A stretch of DNA of 40,020 nucleotides from Chromobacterium aquaticum. Its GTDB lineage: Bacteria > Pseudomonadota > Gammaproteobacteria > Burkholderiales > Chromobacteriaceae. The stretch covers positions 1-40,020 of the forward strand of contig NZ_JAJOHW010000034.1 in assembly GCF_021129195.1 (NCBI RefSeq), given 5' to 3'. Position numbers and translations under genes: made by a program. The notes beneath the pieces are model-generated. The model was not told the origin of the DNA and did no database searches. It saw only the letters and a program-made list of their open reading frames with translations. Below, one piece after another: positions 14,628-22,712 of this stretch; the first letter of the stretch is position 1; each line of letters begins with the position of its first letter.

Positions 14628-16199
14628 ATGGGTGGAAAGAACCGATTTGCAAGTGCCGGGCGCGGCCGCGCCTGGCTGTTGTCCAGTTCCGCCGGCGCGG
14701 CGTATGCCGTCTGCGCCGGCTTGCTGCTGTCGCTGACGCTGGGCTTGGCCCTGCTTGCGACGGGTTTGCGGGCACAGTGGCTGGCGGGGGAGAGGGCGGA
14801 ATTCGTCGCCGGACAGTTGAACTGGCAGCTATCGCCGGCCTTCGCCGCGCTGGCGCGGCTGGATGCCTTGCCGCCAGGGACGGATTGCGGCGCACAGGCG
14901 CAGGAGTTGGCGGAACTGGTGCAGCGCACCTCGCTGGTGCGCTTCGCGGCGGCGCGAGGCGCGGGCGGCGTGGTGTGCGCATCGCGGCGGGGCGTGGTGG
15001 CCGAGCCGTTCGAGAGCGGCGCGCGGCTGCTGCCGACCGGCAATGGCCGGATGGTGCCGGGCCTGCGGCTGGCGAATGCGGCAGGAATGCTGGAGCTGGA
15101 CGCGGGCCCCTTGGTGGCGCAGCTGGCGCTGGCCGAGCGTGAAAGCTTGAAGATGAGTTTACAGGTGGGCGGCGAGGTATTGGTCGCCAGCGGCGAGGTG
15201 AGGCCCTTGGGCGCGGAGCCGGTTGGCGAGGCGAGCTGGCTGCCGTCGGCGCCCGAGCGCATCGGCGTGCTGGCCGCGCCACAGTGGTCGGCGCTGGTCT
15301 GGCAGGCCTTGCGGACGCAGTGGCTGGCCTTGCTGCTGGCGGCGGCGCTAGGCTGCGGCATCGCTTGGGGCGTGCGCCGAGGCGGCGGCGGCCGCAAGGC
15401 GACCGGCTGGGAGATTGCCGAGGGGATTCGGCAGAAGGAATTCTTCGCGCATTACCAGCCCATCGTCACCGCGAGCAATGGCGAGTGCGTCGGCGTGGAA
15501 GTGCTGGCGCGCTGGCGACATCCGGTGCAGGGCAATGTACGTTCCGAGGTGTTCATCCAGACCGCGATCGACGCCGGCCTGATCGTGGCGCTGACGCGTT
15601 ATCTGCTGCGGCGCGTGGCCGAGGAGCTGCAGCAGATCGTGTTGCCGCCGGGCTTTATGGTGGGCATCAATATTTCCACCGAGCACCTGGCCTTGCCCGA
15701 ATTGCTGGACGATTGCCGCGCGCTGGTCAATCTGCTGCGCGACAAGCAGGCGCAGCTGGTGCTGGAGATTTCCGAGCGCGCGCCGCTGCAGGAGGCCTCT
15801 GGCGCGCAGAAGGTGATCAATGGGCTGCGGCAGATGGGAGTGAGGCTGGCGCTGGACGATTTTGGCGCCGGCTATGCCGACAAGGCGTATTTGAGCCGCT
15901 GGGGCTTTGATTATCTGAAAGTGGAAAAAGGCTATGTGTCGGCGCTGGGGCAGGACAGCCTGAAGGGCAATATCCTGGACGGCCTGCTGCTGTCATCCAA
16001 TGAGATGGGGGTGCAGGTCATCGTCAAGGGGGTGGAGACCCAGGGGCAGCAGAGCTATCTCAACGTCAAGGGGTTTGAATATCTGCAAGGCTTTTATTTC
16101 GGCAAGCCGATGACCTTGAATCATTTCCGGCAATGGCTGTATTCCGGCATCGCCGAAAGCCGCGGCCGGCCTCCCGGCAAAACCGGCGGCGAGGGCTGA
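14628..16199 (+). CDS. CSS-motif EAL-domain membrane protein, probably impaired c-di-GMP phosphodiesterase
   Basis: 523 residues. Two membrane helices (about 22-45 and 228-247) bracket a periplasmic CSS-type redox domain with Cys87 and Cys117 (C-A-S in place of C-S-S), 30 residues apart. The cytoplasmic EAL domain spans about 262-505: EVLAR (E291 in place of EAL), N348, E380 in LEISER, D410-D411 in LDDFGAGY, K431, and QGFYFGKPM. The usual EGVET is KGVET: the Glu proposed as catalytic base in EAL enzymes is Lys467 (codon AAG). Disulfide-sensing CSS enzymes degrade c-di-GMP when reduced; this one may instead bind c-di-GMP as a receptor. ATG 14628 keeps the basic N-terminus before the first helix. 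Confidence 0.88.
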   Translation: MGGKNRFASAGRGRAWLLSSSAGAAYAVCAGLLLSLTLGLALLATGLRAQWLAGERAEFVAGQLNWQLSPAFAALARLDALPPGTDCGAQAQELAELVQRTSLVRFAAARGAGGVVCASRRGVVAEPFESGARLLPTGNGRMVPGLRLANAAGMLELDAGPLVAQLALAERESLKMSLQVGGEVLVASGEVRPLGAEPVGEASWLPSAPERIGVLAAPQWSALVWQALRTQWLALLLAAALGCGIAWGVRRGGGGRKATGWEIAEGIRQKEFFAHYQPIVTASNGECVGVEVLARWRHPVQGNVRSEVFIQTAIDAGLIVALTRYLLRRVAEELQQIVLPPGFMVGINISTEHLALPELLDDCRALVNLLRDKQAQLVLEISERAPLQEASGAQKVINGLRQMGVRLALDDFGAGYADKAYLSRWGFDYLKVEKGYVSALGQDSLKGNILDGLLLSSNEMGVQVIVKGVETQGQQSYLNVKGFEYLQGFYFGKPMTLNHFRQWLYSGIAESRGRPPGKTGGEG

Positions 16200-16213
16200 T
16201 CGCCGCCGTTCGC

Positions 16214-16242
16214 TTGGGCGCCGGGGCCCGCTTTGCTACAAT
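16214..16242 (+). promoter_or_regulatory. Sigma70-type promoter
   Basis: TTGGGC, 17-base spacer, TACAAT, ending 32 bases before the ATG at 16275. The -10 is close to consensus. It would drive the unrecognised 275-residue gene. Confidence 0.55.
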
Positions 16243-16274
16243 GCGCCCTTTTTTGTTTCAGGAAAGGGGTAGGA

Positions 16275-17102
16275 ATGGTGTATGCCGTGCAGCGTTATGC
16301 GGCCTCCCGTCCTTGGGCCAAGCGGATCGGTCAACTGTATGCGCAGGCCGCGCAGCCGTCCGCGGCGCGCAAGGAAATGAAGGAAGTGATCAAGCGTGAG
16401 CTGGAGCGCGCCGCCCAAGTGTTTGAAGTGCGGCAGCAGACCATAGTCGCCGAGTTGGCGCTGGCGGAATCCTGGGGCTGCTTTGCGCGCCATGGCCGCG
16501 TGATCTCCCACCTGGACGACGCCTTGGCTCAGGCTCTGGCCCATACCCGCCTGCCTTCCCATTTGCCGGATACCTTGATCCTGCCCGCGGACGCCTTCTT
16601 CCTGCATGTGCCGGCCGGTGGCGGCGCCTTTGTCGTGCATCAGCCGGAGCGCAAGGTCTTGTTGCTGACCCTGGTGGGCGCGGACTTTTCCCTGGAGGCC
16701 GCGCAGTGGCTGCAAGGCTCGGATGGCGTCGAGGCGTTGGCGGTCAGCTACCCGGGCGAGTTGGCGCCGCAGATCGCGGCGGTGGCGGAGCGCTGGCAGC
16801 CCTTGCTGGCCTCGGTGTTGAACGGGCTGGCGATGATGACCCAGCCCAAGCTGGAACTGGAGCTGGCCTGGCAGGCCGGCGCGCCGCAGCAATGGGTAGA
16901 ACAGGCCGCAGCGCCGAGCTGCGTCAAGACCCGGCAGCGCGGCCGCAGTCAGCTGTTGAAGGCCGGTTTCAGCGAGGTGAGCTATTGCCGCATCACCGAG
17001 CTTGGCGCGGCTGAGGCTTACGCGACCCAGGGCTATTGGCGCCGCCAAGCCTTTGGCGAGGCCAAGGCCAATTCGCGCCTGGTGTGGGTGGCGCCCAAAT
17101 AG
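16275..17102 (+). CDS. Conserved-looking hypothetical protein, 275 residues
   Basis: Not recognised. ATG 16275 has a strong ribosome site (AGGAAAGGGGTAGGA) and a sigma70-type promoter, so it is a real gene. No signal peptide or membrane helix; predicted cytoplasmic. The N-terminal ~75 residues are helical and basic (RKEMKEVIKRELERAAQVFEV). The middle is a mixed domain with hydrophobic strands (KVLLLTLVGADF). The end, ATQGYWRRQAFGEAKANSRL followed by VWVAPK, resembles the 'GHWR-QpyG-gr--r-lvWv-P' tail found at the C-terminus of several poorly characterised proteins, which suggests a nucleic-acid or replication link at best. It converges on the twin-receiver gene with a 14-base gap. Confidence 0.8.
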   Translation: MVYAVQRYAASRPWAKRIGQLYAQAAQPSAARKEMKEVIKRELERAAQVFEVRQQTIVAELALAESWGCFARHGRVISHLDDALAQALAHTRLPSHLPDTLILPADAFFLHVPAGGGAFVVHQPERKVLLLTLVGADFSLEAAQWLQGSDGVEALAVSYPGELAPQIAAVAERWQPLLASVLNGLAMMTQPKLELELAWQAGAPQQWVEQAAAPSCVKTRQRGRSQLLKAGFSEVSYCRITELGAAEAYATQGYWRRQAFGEAKANSRLVWVAPK

Positions 17103-17116
17103 GAACGAGCCTGCGC

Positions 17117-17914
17117 TCAGTATTCCTGTAGCAGCTCGCGGATGGTGTCCCTGAGCTTATTGGTGGAGAAGGGCTTGTCGCAGCAGGCGGACACGCCCGC
17201 CGCTTCCACCTCGGCCAGGCGGTCGCGGTCGGTCTCGCTGGTGATCATCAGGATGGGGGTGCGTCCCTGCGCGCCGTCCTGGCGGATGTGGCGCGCCAGC
17301 TCGCAGCCGTCCATGCCCGGCATGTGGTAGTCGATGATGATCAGCTGGAAGCTGTCGTTGGCCAGCATGGGCAGCGCCTCGGCGCCGCTGGACGCCTCGG
17401 TGAAGTGCTCGAAGCCAAGGCGTTCCAGCACGGCGCGCACATGGCGGCGCGAGGTCAGGCTGTCGTCGACGATCAAAATGCTGACATTGGCCAGATCGGT
17501 GTCCACCTCCATCGCCAGGCTTTCGGTGTTGATGAAGTCCAGCGCATTGGCCAGCGCCTCATCCAACTGGGCGCTGGTGAACGGCTTGGGCAGGATGCCC
17601 AGGCTGCCGGCCTGGCGGATAGGTTCCAGCCGCTCCGGATTGGTTTCGCTGGAAACCAGAATGAAGGGCATGCCGCTCAGGTCAGTGCTCTCGCGCATTT
17701 GCTGCAACAGCTGCTGTCCAGTCATGTCCGGCAGATAGTAGGCGCTGATCACCAAGTCGGGGCGCGACTGGCGCGCATGCGACAGCAGTGATTCGCCGTC
17801 GGCATGGGTTTCCACCCGGGTAATGCCCATTTCGCCCAGCGCCCTGCTGATGATCTGAGCCTGTACATGCGATGGCTCGGCCAGCGCGATGATCAAATGT
17901 TGTACTTCCAGCAT
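17117..17914 (-). CDS. Response regulator with two receiver domains, first one degenerate
   Basis: 265 residues, two receivers and no output domain. Receiver 1 (about 5-125) has strand, helix and Lys110-Pro, but the phospho-acceptor position is Ala58 (LVISAYYLPDMTG) and the N-terminal acidic pair is reduced to one Glu, so it should not be phosphorylated. Receiver 2 (about 144-265) is intact: D150-D151, phospho-acceptor D195 (IIIDYHMPGMDG) and K247. ATG 17914 begins the first receiver and is preceded by a GGGGGA-type ribosome site; upstream codons in frame look non-coding. Such proteins work as adaptors in motility or chemotaxis pathways. It lies next to the flagellar block, transcribed away from flgB. 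Confidence 0.85.
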   Translation of the reverse strand: MLEVQHLIIALAEPSHVQAQIISRALGEMGITRVETHADGESLLSHARQSRPDLVISAYYLPDMTGQQLLQQMRESTDLSGMPFILVSSETNPERLEPIRQAGSLGILPKPFTSAQLDEALANALDFINTESLAMEVDTDLANVSILIVDDSLTSRRHVRAVLERLGFEHFTEASSGAEALPMLANDSFQLIIIDYHMPGMDGCELARHIRQDGAQGRTPILMITSETDRDRLAEVEAAGVSACCDKPFSTNKLRDTIRELLQEY

Positions 17915-18216
17915 GCTTGTTCCCCCGCCTGTCCATTCTCTTTTATAAAGCCGGCCGCCTGTGCCGGCTTCTTGCACGAGTGTCGGTGATTCTCGGCGCG
18001 TCTTCAATGGTTCTTATGATGGTTTGGCACGAATTACGTAGTGCGGCAAGTGAAATCTGTCCTGTGTCCGCCGCGGCGGCAAATCTTGCCGGCCAGGTTT
18101 GCCGCTGGGCGCTTCTATGCGGCGGGTTTTGATTCGCGTAGATACAAATCAATGGTTTGGCTGTGGTTTTCGTCCTGGCACGGTTTCTGCTTTAGTGCTG
18201 TCCCAAGGAGGCTAGC
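17915..18216. other. 302-base divergent region upstream of flgB
   Basis: No gene. It contains an AAGCCGGC / GCCGGCTT inverted repeat at 17948-17970 near the twin-receiver promoter side, with a TATAAA-like hexamer on the minus strand immediately after it, and the sigma54-type flgB promoter at its right end. The rest shows nothing recognisable. Confidence 0.5.
18176..18191 (+). promoter_or_regulatory. Sigma54 promoter of the flgBCDEFGHI operon
   Basis: TGGCACG-GTTT-CTGCT matches TGGCACG-N4-TTGCW with one mismatch and the exact GG/GC spacing. Predicted start of transcription is near 18202, giving a leader of about 15 bases that still includes the AAGGAGG ribosome site of flgB. Confidence 0.8.
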
Positions 18217-18633
18217 ATGCTAGACAAGATTGCCAAACATTTCGACTTTCAGCAGCGGGCGCTGAATTTGCGGGCTTATCGCACCGAGGTGCTGGCCAGC
18301 AATATCGCCAACGACGAAACCCCCAACTACAAGGCGGTGGATTTCGATTTCGGCAAGGCGCTGCAGGCGCAGACCGACGCTCAGGGTCGTTTGGCAATGA
18401 ACCTCACCGATGCCCATCACCTGGCTGGCGCCAGCGGCGGCAACGGCAATGGCGCGGCCTTGCAATACCGCGCGGCGGTGCAGCCCAGCGTCGACGGCAA
18501 CACCGTGGACATGGACGTGGAGCGCGCGGCCTTCGCCGACAACGCGGTCCGTTTCCAATCCACGCTGACTTTTTTGAGCAAGCGGATCAGCGGATTGAGT
18601 TCGGCGATCCAGGGCCAGGGAGGCAATAGCTGA
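18217..18633 (+). CDS. flgB: Flagellar proximal rod protein FlgB
   Basis: 138 residues, normal length. FlgB forms the proximal rod of the basal body with FlgC and FlgF. The N-terminal rod signature is present (FQQRALNLRAYRTEVLASNI followed by ANDETPNYKAVDFDF), and the C-terminal helix ends in the run LTFLSKRISGLSSAIQG. AAGGAGG sits six bases before ATG. It is first in the operon behind a sigma54-type promoter; its TGA overlaps the flgC ATG by one base. Confidence 0.96.
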   Translation: MLDKIAKHFDFQQRALNLRAYRTEVLASNIANDETPNYKAVDFDFGKALQAQTDAQGRLAMNLTDAHHLAGASGGNGNGAALQYRAAVQPSVDGNTVDMDVERAAFADNAVRFQSTLTFLSKRISGLSSAIQGQGGNS

Positions 18634-19043
18634 TGTCCTTGTCCAATGTGTTTTCCATAGCCGGTTCGGCGATGTCGGCGCAGTCCATGCGCCTGAGCCT
18701 GGTGGCCAGCAATATCGCCAACGCCGAAAGTTCGACCAGTTCCACCGGCGAGCCCTACAAGGGCCGCCATGCGGTGTTCACTGCGACTCCGGTGACGGCG
18801 GCGCAACCGCAAGTGGCCGGCGTGCGCGTGACCGCGGTGGTCGAGGACCAGACCCCGCCGCGGCTCAAGTACGATCCGGGCAATCCGCTGGCCGACCAGC
18901 GCGGCTACGTCACGCTGCCTAACGTGAATCCGGTGGAGGAGATGGCGGACTTGATCGCCGCCTCCCGCGCCTATCAGAACAATGTCGAAATCATGAATAC
19001 GGCCAAGACCCTGCAGCAGAAAGTGCTGCAGCTGGGCCAGTGA
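18633..19043 (+). CDS. flgC: Flagellar proximal rod protein FlgC
   Basis: 136 residues. Rod protein exported by the flagellar type III system. The N-terminus has SAMSAQSMRLSLVASNIANA and the C-terminus the strongly conserved VNPVEEMADLIAASRAYQNN plus ETM-like helix. Start overlaps the flgB stop (TGATG), so translation is coupled. flgD follows after 17 bases. Confidence 0.96.
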   Translation: MSLSNVFSIAGSAMSAQSMRLSLVASNIANAESSTSSTGEPYKGRHAVFTATPVTAAQPQVAGVRVTAVVEDQTPPRLKYDPGNPLADQRGYVTLPNVNPVEEMADLIAASRAYQNNVEIMNTAKTLQQKVLQLGQ

Positions 19044-19060
19044 GTGGAGAGGACTAAGCG

Positions 19061-19768
19061 ATGGCTAGCTCAAACCCGTATGACGTACTGAACACCCAGA
19101 CCCAGGCGAACCCGAACAGCAGCGTCAATGGCGGCAACAACTCGGGCGTGGTCGGCAGCAGCGCGACGGATATCCAGAATACTTTCCTGAAACTATTCGT
19201 CGCCCAGCTGCGCTCGCAGGACCCGATGAACCCGATGGATAACAGCCAGATGACCAGCCAGATGGCGCAAATCAGCCAGGTGGGTGGCATCCAGCAACTG
19301 AACCAGTCGATGCAGGCCCTGGTCGGCGCGCAAGCGGCATCGCAGTCGTTGATGGCGTCCAGCATGATAGGCAAGAAAGTCCTGGTGGCCGGCAACGATC
19401 TGCCCGTGAACGAGGCGGGCGGCGGCAGCACGGCTGGTGTATTGCTGAACGGACCGGCGCAAACGGTGAAGATCAGCATCAAGGACGCCAATGGCAATCT
19501 GGTGCGCGTGATGAATGTGGCCAAGCCGGTGGCCGGTGTCAACACCTTCACCTGGGATGGCAAGAACGACGCTGGCGAGGCGGTTCCGGTCGGCAAATAC
19601 ACCTTCAGCGCCGATGTGACCCAGGCCAGTGCCAATGGCGGCACCAAGGCAGTGGCTTACAACACCAAGAAGGTGACCGCCGTGGCCTGGGATCAGGGTG
19701 TGCCGGAACTGGTGCTGCCGGATGGCACGCGCGCCCAGTTGGGCGATGTGGCGCAAATGACCGCCTGA
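19061..19768 (+). CDS. flgD: Flagellar hook-cap (scaffold) protein FlgD
   Basis: 235 residues. FlgD caps the growing hook and is removed when the hook is complete. The N-terminal export/cap region contains FLKLFVAQLRSQDPMNPMDN and QMAQISQVGGIQQLN, the family signature. The C-terminal half has the FlgD Tudor/Ig part with NTFTWDGKNDAGEAVPVGKY. GGAGAGGA precedes the ATG. Lies between flgC and flgE as usual. Confidence 0.96.
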   Translation: MASSNPYDVLNTQTQANPNSSVNGGNNSGVVGSSATDIQNTFLKLFVAQLRSQDPMNPMDNSQMTSQMAQISQVGGIQQLNQSMQALVGAQAASQSLMASSMIGKKVLVAGNDLPVNEAGGGSTAGVLLNGPAQTVKISIKDANGNLVRVMNVAKPVAGVNTFTWDGKNDAGEAVPVGKYTFSADVTQASANGGTKAVAYNTKKVTAVAWDQGVPELVLPDGTRAQLGDVAQMTA

Positions 19769-19805
19769 ACCCCGCCGACCTCATTCGACTTCAAGGACTG
19801 ACATC

Positions 19806-21050
19806 ATGGGCTTTCAACAAGGCTTGAGCGGCTTGAACGCCGCCTCCACCCAGCTGGACACCATAGGCAACAACGTGGCCAACGCCAACACCGTCGGCTT
19901 CAAGGGTTCGCGTACCGAATTCGCCGATATGTATGGCAGCTCCCTGTACGGCATTTCCACCACCACGCCGGGTATCGGCGTCAAGGTGGCGGCGGTGACG
20001 CAGAACATGAGCAATGGCAATATCACCCCCACCGGCCGCAGCCTGGACCTGGCGATCAACAATGGCGGCTTCTTCACCGTGGCCCAGCCGGACGGCACCC
20101 TGGCCTATACCCGCAACGGCCAGTTCCAGGTCAACAACCAGGGCTATGTGGTGAACAACGGCAACTTCCTGCAGGGCTGGCAGGCGGATGCCTCCGGCAA
20201 CGTCACCCAGGGACCGGTGGGCAAGCTGCAGCTCAATACCAATCTGGTGTCGCCCAAGCCCACCACCCAGGCCACGCTCGGTCTCAACCTGGATTCGCGC
20301 AAGGCCTCGCCCACAGTTACGCCGCTGGACCCGACCAATTCGGCGACTTACAACTGGTCGAACACCAATACCGTGTACGACTCGCTGGGCAATCCGCACC
20401 AGGTGACCATGTACTATATCGCCGGCGCGGCCACCCCCGCCGGGCGGACCTGGACCGCGACCGCCTATGTGGACGGCAATCCGGCCAATAACACGCCGCC
20501 CAACAGCAATACCTTCTCCATGGTGTTCGACACCTCTGGCGTGCTGACCACGCCCGGACCGTTCAACGTGAACTTCACCCCGGTGCCGGTAAACGGTTCG
20601 GCGGTGCCGCAGACGGTGGCTTTCAAGTTCAACGGCTCCACCCAGACCGGCCAGGACTTCGGCGTGACCACGCCGCCCATCATCGACGGCTTCGCGCCGG
20701 GCAGCCTGAAGAGCGTGAATATCTCGGCGTCGGGCATTGTCCAGGCCACTTTCACCAATGGCCAGACCAAGACCATAGGCCAGATCGCCTTGGCCAACTT
20801 CATCAATCCGCAGGGTCTGCAGTCCAAGGGTAATAATCTGTGGTCGCAGACTTTCGACTCCGGCTCGGCGTCCTATAACGTGCCGGGCACCGGCAATACC
20901 GGCACCATACAGTCCGGCGCGGTGGAGGATTCCAACGTCGACCTGACCTCGGAACTGGTCAATATGATCACCGCGCAGCGCTACTACCAGGCCAATGCGC
21001 AGACCATCAAGACCCAGGACACCCTGGTGCAGACCTTGCTGAACATCTGA
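19806..21050 (+). CDS. flgE: Flagellar hook protein FlgE
   Basis: 414 residues, within the range for hooks. N-terminal MGFQQGLSGLNAASTQLD and IGNNVANANTVGFKGSRTEF are the axial-protein signature; the C-terminal VDLTSELVNMITAQRYYQAN with the final helix NAQTIKTQDTLVQTLLNI is the matching coiled-coil partner. The middle, rich in Thr, Asn and Pro, is the variable hook surface. AAGGA precedes ATG 19806. flgF starts 17 bases later. Confidence 0.96.
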   Translation: MGFQQGLSGLNAASTQLDTIGNNVANANTVGFKGSRTEFADMYGSSLYGISTTTPGIGVKVAAVTQNMSNGNITPTGRSLDLAINNGGFFTVAQPDGTLAYTRNGQFQVNNQGYVVNNGNFLQGWQADASGNVTQGPVGKLQLNTNLVSPKPTTQATLGLNLDSRKASPTVTPLDPTNSATYNWSNTNTVYDSLGNPHQVTMYYIAGAATPAGRTWTATAYVDGNPANNTPPNSNTFSMVFDTSGVLTTPGPFNVNFTPVPVNGSAVPQTVAFKFNGSTQTGQDFGVTTPPIIDGFAPGSLKSVNISASGIVQATFTNGQTKTIGQIALANFINPQGLQSKGNNLWSQTFDSGSASYNVPGTGNTGTIQSGAVEDSNVDLTSELVNMITAQRYYQANAQTIKTQDTLVQTLLNI

Positions 21051-21067
21051 TGAGCTGAGCGCGCGCG

Positions 21068-21811
21068 ATGGATAGAATGCTTTACTTGGCGATGAACGGC
21101 GCCAAACACGTGATGTGGCAGCAAGCCACCACTGCCAACAACCTCGCCAATGTGCACACCAACGGTTTCAAGGCCGATGTGGTGGCCTTCCGCGCCTTGC
21201 CGGTGGTGGGCGAGGGCGCGCCGACGCGGACCTATGTGGTGGACAACACCGTGGGTCACGACCTCAGCCAGGGCAGCTTGATGCACACCGGCAATACCAG
21301 CGATTTCGCCATCGGCTCCAAGGGCTTTTTCGCGGTGCAAGCGCCGGACGGCGGCGAAGCTTACACCCGCGACGGCGGTTATGTGCTGGACGCCACCGGC
21401 ATGATGCGCACCCGCTCCGGCCTGCCCATCATGGGCGACGGCGGTCCCATCGTGGTGCCCACTGGTTCCCGCATCCAGTTGGGCGCCGATGGCTCGGTGG
21501 TGGCGACTCCACAGTCCGGCACGGTGCGCACGCCGCAATTGGTCGGCCAGATCAAGATGGTCAATCCGGGTCCCAAGGAAGTGTACAAGGGCGAGGATGG
21601 GTTGTTTCGCATCAACGGCGGCGGCAATGCTGCCGCGGACGCCAATGTCAAGCTAGTGCCGGAAACGCTGGAAGCGAGCAATGTCAACTCGGTGGAGAGC
21701 CTGGTGCAGATGATTTCCCATGCGCGCCAGTACGATCTCAATGTCCGGCTGATGCAGACCGCGCAGCAGGGTGACCAACAGGCAGCGCAATTACTGTCCA
21801 CCAACGGCTGA
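21068..21811 (+). CDS. flgF: Flagellar rod protein FlgF
   Basis: 247 residues. MDRMLYLAMNGAKHVMWQQA then TTANNLANVHTNGFKADVVA is the FlgF form of the axial N-terminus; the C-terminus has ETLEASNVNSVESLVQMISH and the usual helix. It is a proximal rod subunit. Ribosome site is weak (GAGC), compatible with coupling to flgE. A GAGCCGCC / GGCGGCTC hairpin (21823-21854) follows before flgG without a T-tract. Confidence 0.95.
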   Translation: MDRMLYLAMNGAKHVMWQQATTANNLANVHTNGFKADVVAFRALPVVGEGAPTRTYVVDNTVGHDLSQGSLMHTGNTSDFAIGSKGFFAVQAPDGGEAYTRDGGYVLDATGMMRTRSGLPIMGDGGPIVVPTGSRIQLGADGSVVATPQSGTVRTPQLVGQIKMVNPGPKEVYKGEDGLFRINGGGNAAADANVKLVPETLEASNVNSVESLVQMISHARQYDLNVRLMQTAQQGDQQAAQLLSTNG

Positions 21812-21875
21812 AAATAATATGCGAGCCGCCACCTGGATTAAGGCAAGGCGGCTCTGGAGACGGGGTAAACAAGCT

Positions 21876-22658
21876 ATGATGCGCGCACTTTATATTGCCA
21901 AGACCGGCATGGATTCCAGCCAGTTTCAACTGGATGTGGTATCCAACAACCTGGCCAACGTCAACACCGTGGGCTTCAAGCGCAGCCGCGGCATTTTCGA
22001 GGATCTGTACTACCAGACCCTGCGCCAGCCCGGTGCGCAATTGGCCAATGGCAACACCACGCCCACTGGCCTGCAGGTAGGCACCGGTTCGGCTGCGGTG
22101 GCCACCGCCCGCATCCACTCCCAGGGCAATCCAAACCAGACCGGCCAGCCGCTGGATATGCAGATTTCCGGTGAGGGTTTCTTCCGCATCCAGTTGCCGG
22201 ACGGCACCACCGCCTATACCCGCAACGGCGAGTTCAAGCGCAACGCCAATGGCGACGTGGTGAACCCGGACGGTTATCCGCTGAACCCCAATATCAACAT
22301 CCCCGGTACCGCCAACCAGATCACGGTGTCCACCGGCGGCGTGGTGCAGTACTACCTGCCCAACAATCCGGCGCCGCAAACCGCGGGGACCATCCAGCTG
22401 ACCACCTTCATCAACCCGCAGGGTCTGGAGAGCGTGGGCAACAACCTGTATCTGCAATCGGCCGCGTCGGGCGACCCGCAGGACGGCGATCCGCAGACCG
22501 ATATCCGCGGCTCGATCCAATCCGGTTTTCTGGAGGCGTCCAACGTCAATGTCACCGAGGAACTGGTGAATATGATCACCGCGCAGCGCGCGTTCGAGAT
22601 GAACTCGCGCGCGGTGACCACCGCGGATCAGATGCTGCAGAAGCTGAGCCAGTTGTAA
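21876..22658 (+). CDS. flgG: Flagellar distal rod protein FlgG
   Basis: 260 residues, the same length as E. coli FlgG when the first of two adjacent ATG codons (21876 and 21879) is used. MMRALYIAKTGMDSSQFQLD and VVSNNLANVNTVGFKRSRGI mark the N-terminus, and EASNVNVTEELVNMITAQRA with FEMNSRAVTTADQMLQKLSQ the C-terminus. The conserved FEDLYYQTLRQPGAQ loop that sets distal rod structure is intact. The frame is open further upstream inside flgF, without homology. Confidence 0.96.
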   Translation: MMRALYIAKTGMDSSQFQLDVVSNNLANVNTVGFKRSRGIFEDLYYQTLRQPGAQLANGNTTPTGLQVGTGSAAVATARIHSQGNPNQTGQPLDMQISGEGFFRIQLPDGTTAYTRNGEFKRNANGDVVNPDGYPLNPNINIPGTANQITVSTGGVVQYYLPNNPAPQTAGTIQLTTFINPQGLESVGNNLYLQSAASGDPQDGDPQTDIRGSIQSGFLEASNVNVTEELVNMITAQRAFEMNSRAVTTADQMLQKLSQL

Positions 22659-22712
22659 TGCAAGAACGGCCGCTGTCTGGCGGCCGATAGCGATGAAAAG
22701 ACGAGGTGTATC

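Noticed and set aside
14590-14632. Possible sigma28 promoter (GGCTGATAA) before the EAL gene
   Set aside because: No TAAAGTTT-like element at the required 11-base spacing and it would overlap the start codon.
17948-17970. Hairpin AAGCCGGC/GCCGGCTT as a terminator
   Set aside because: It lies between divergent genes where nothing needs terminating and lacks a T-tract; kept only as a note on the twin-receiver promoter side.
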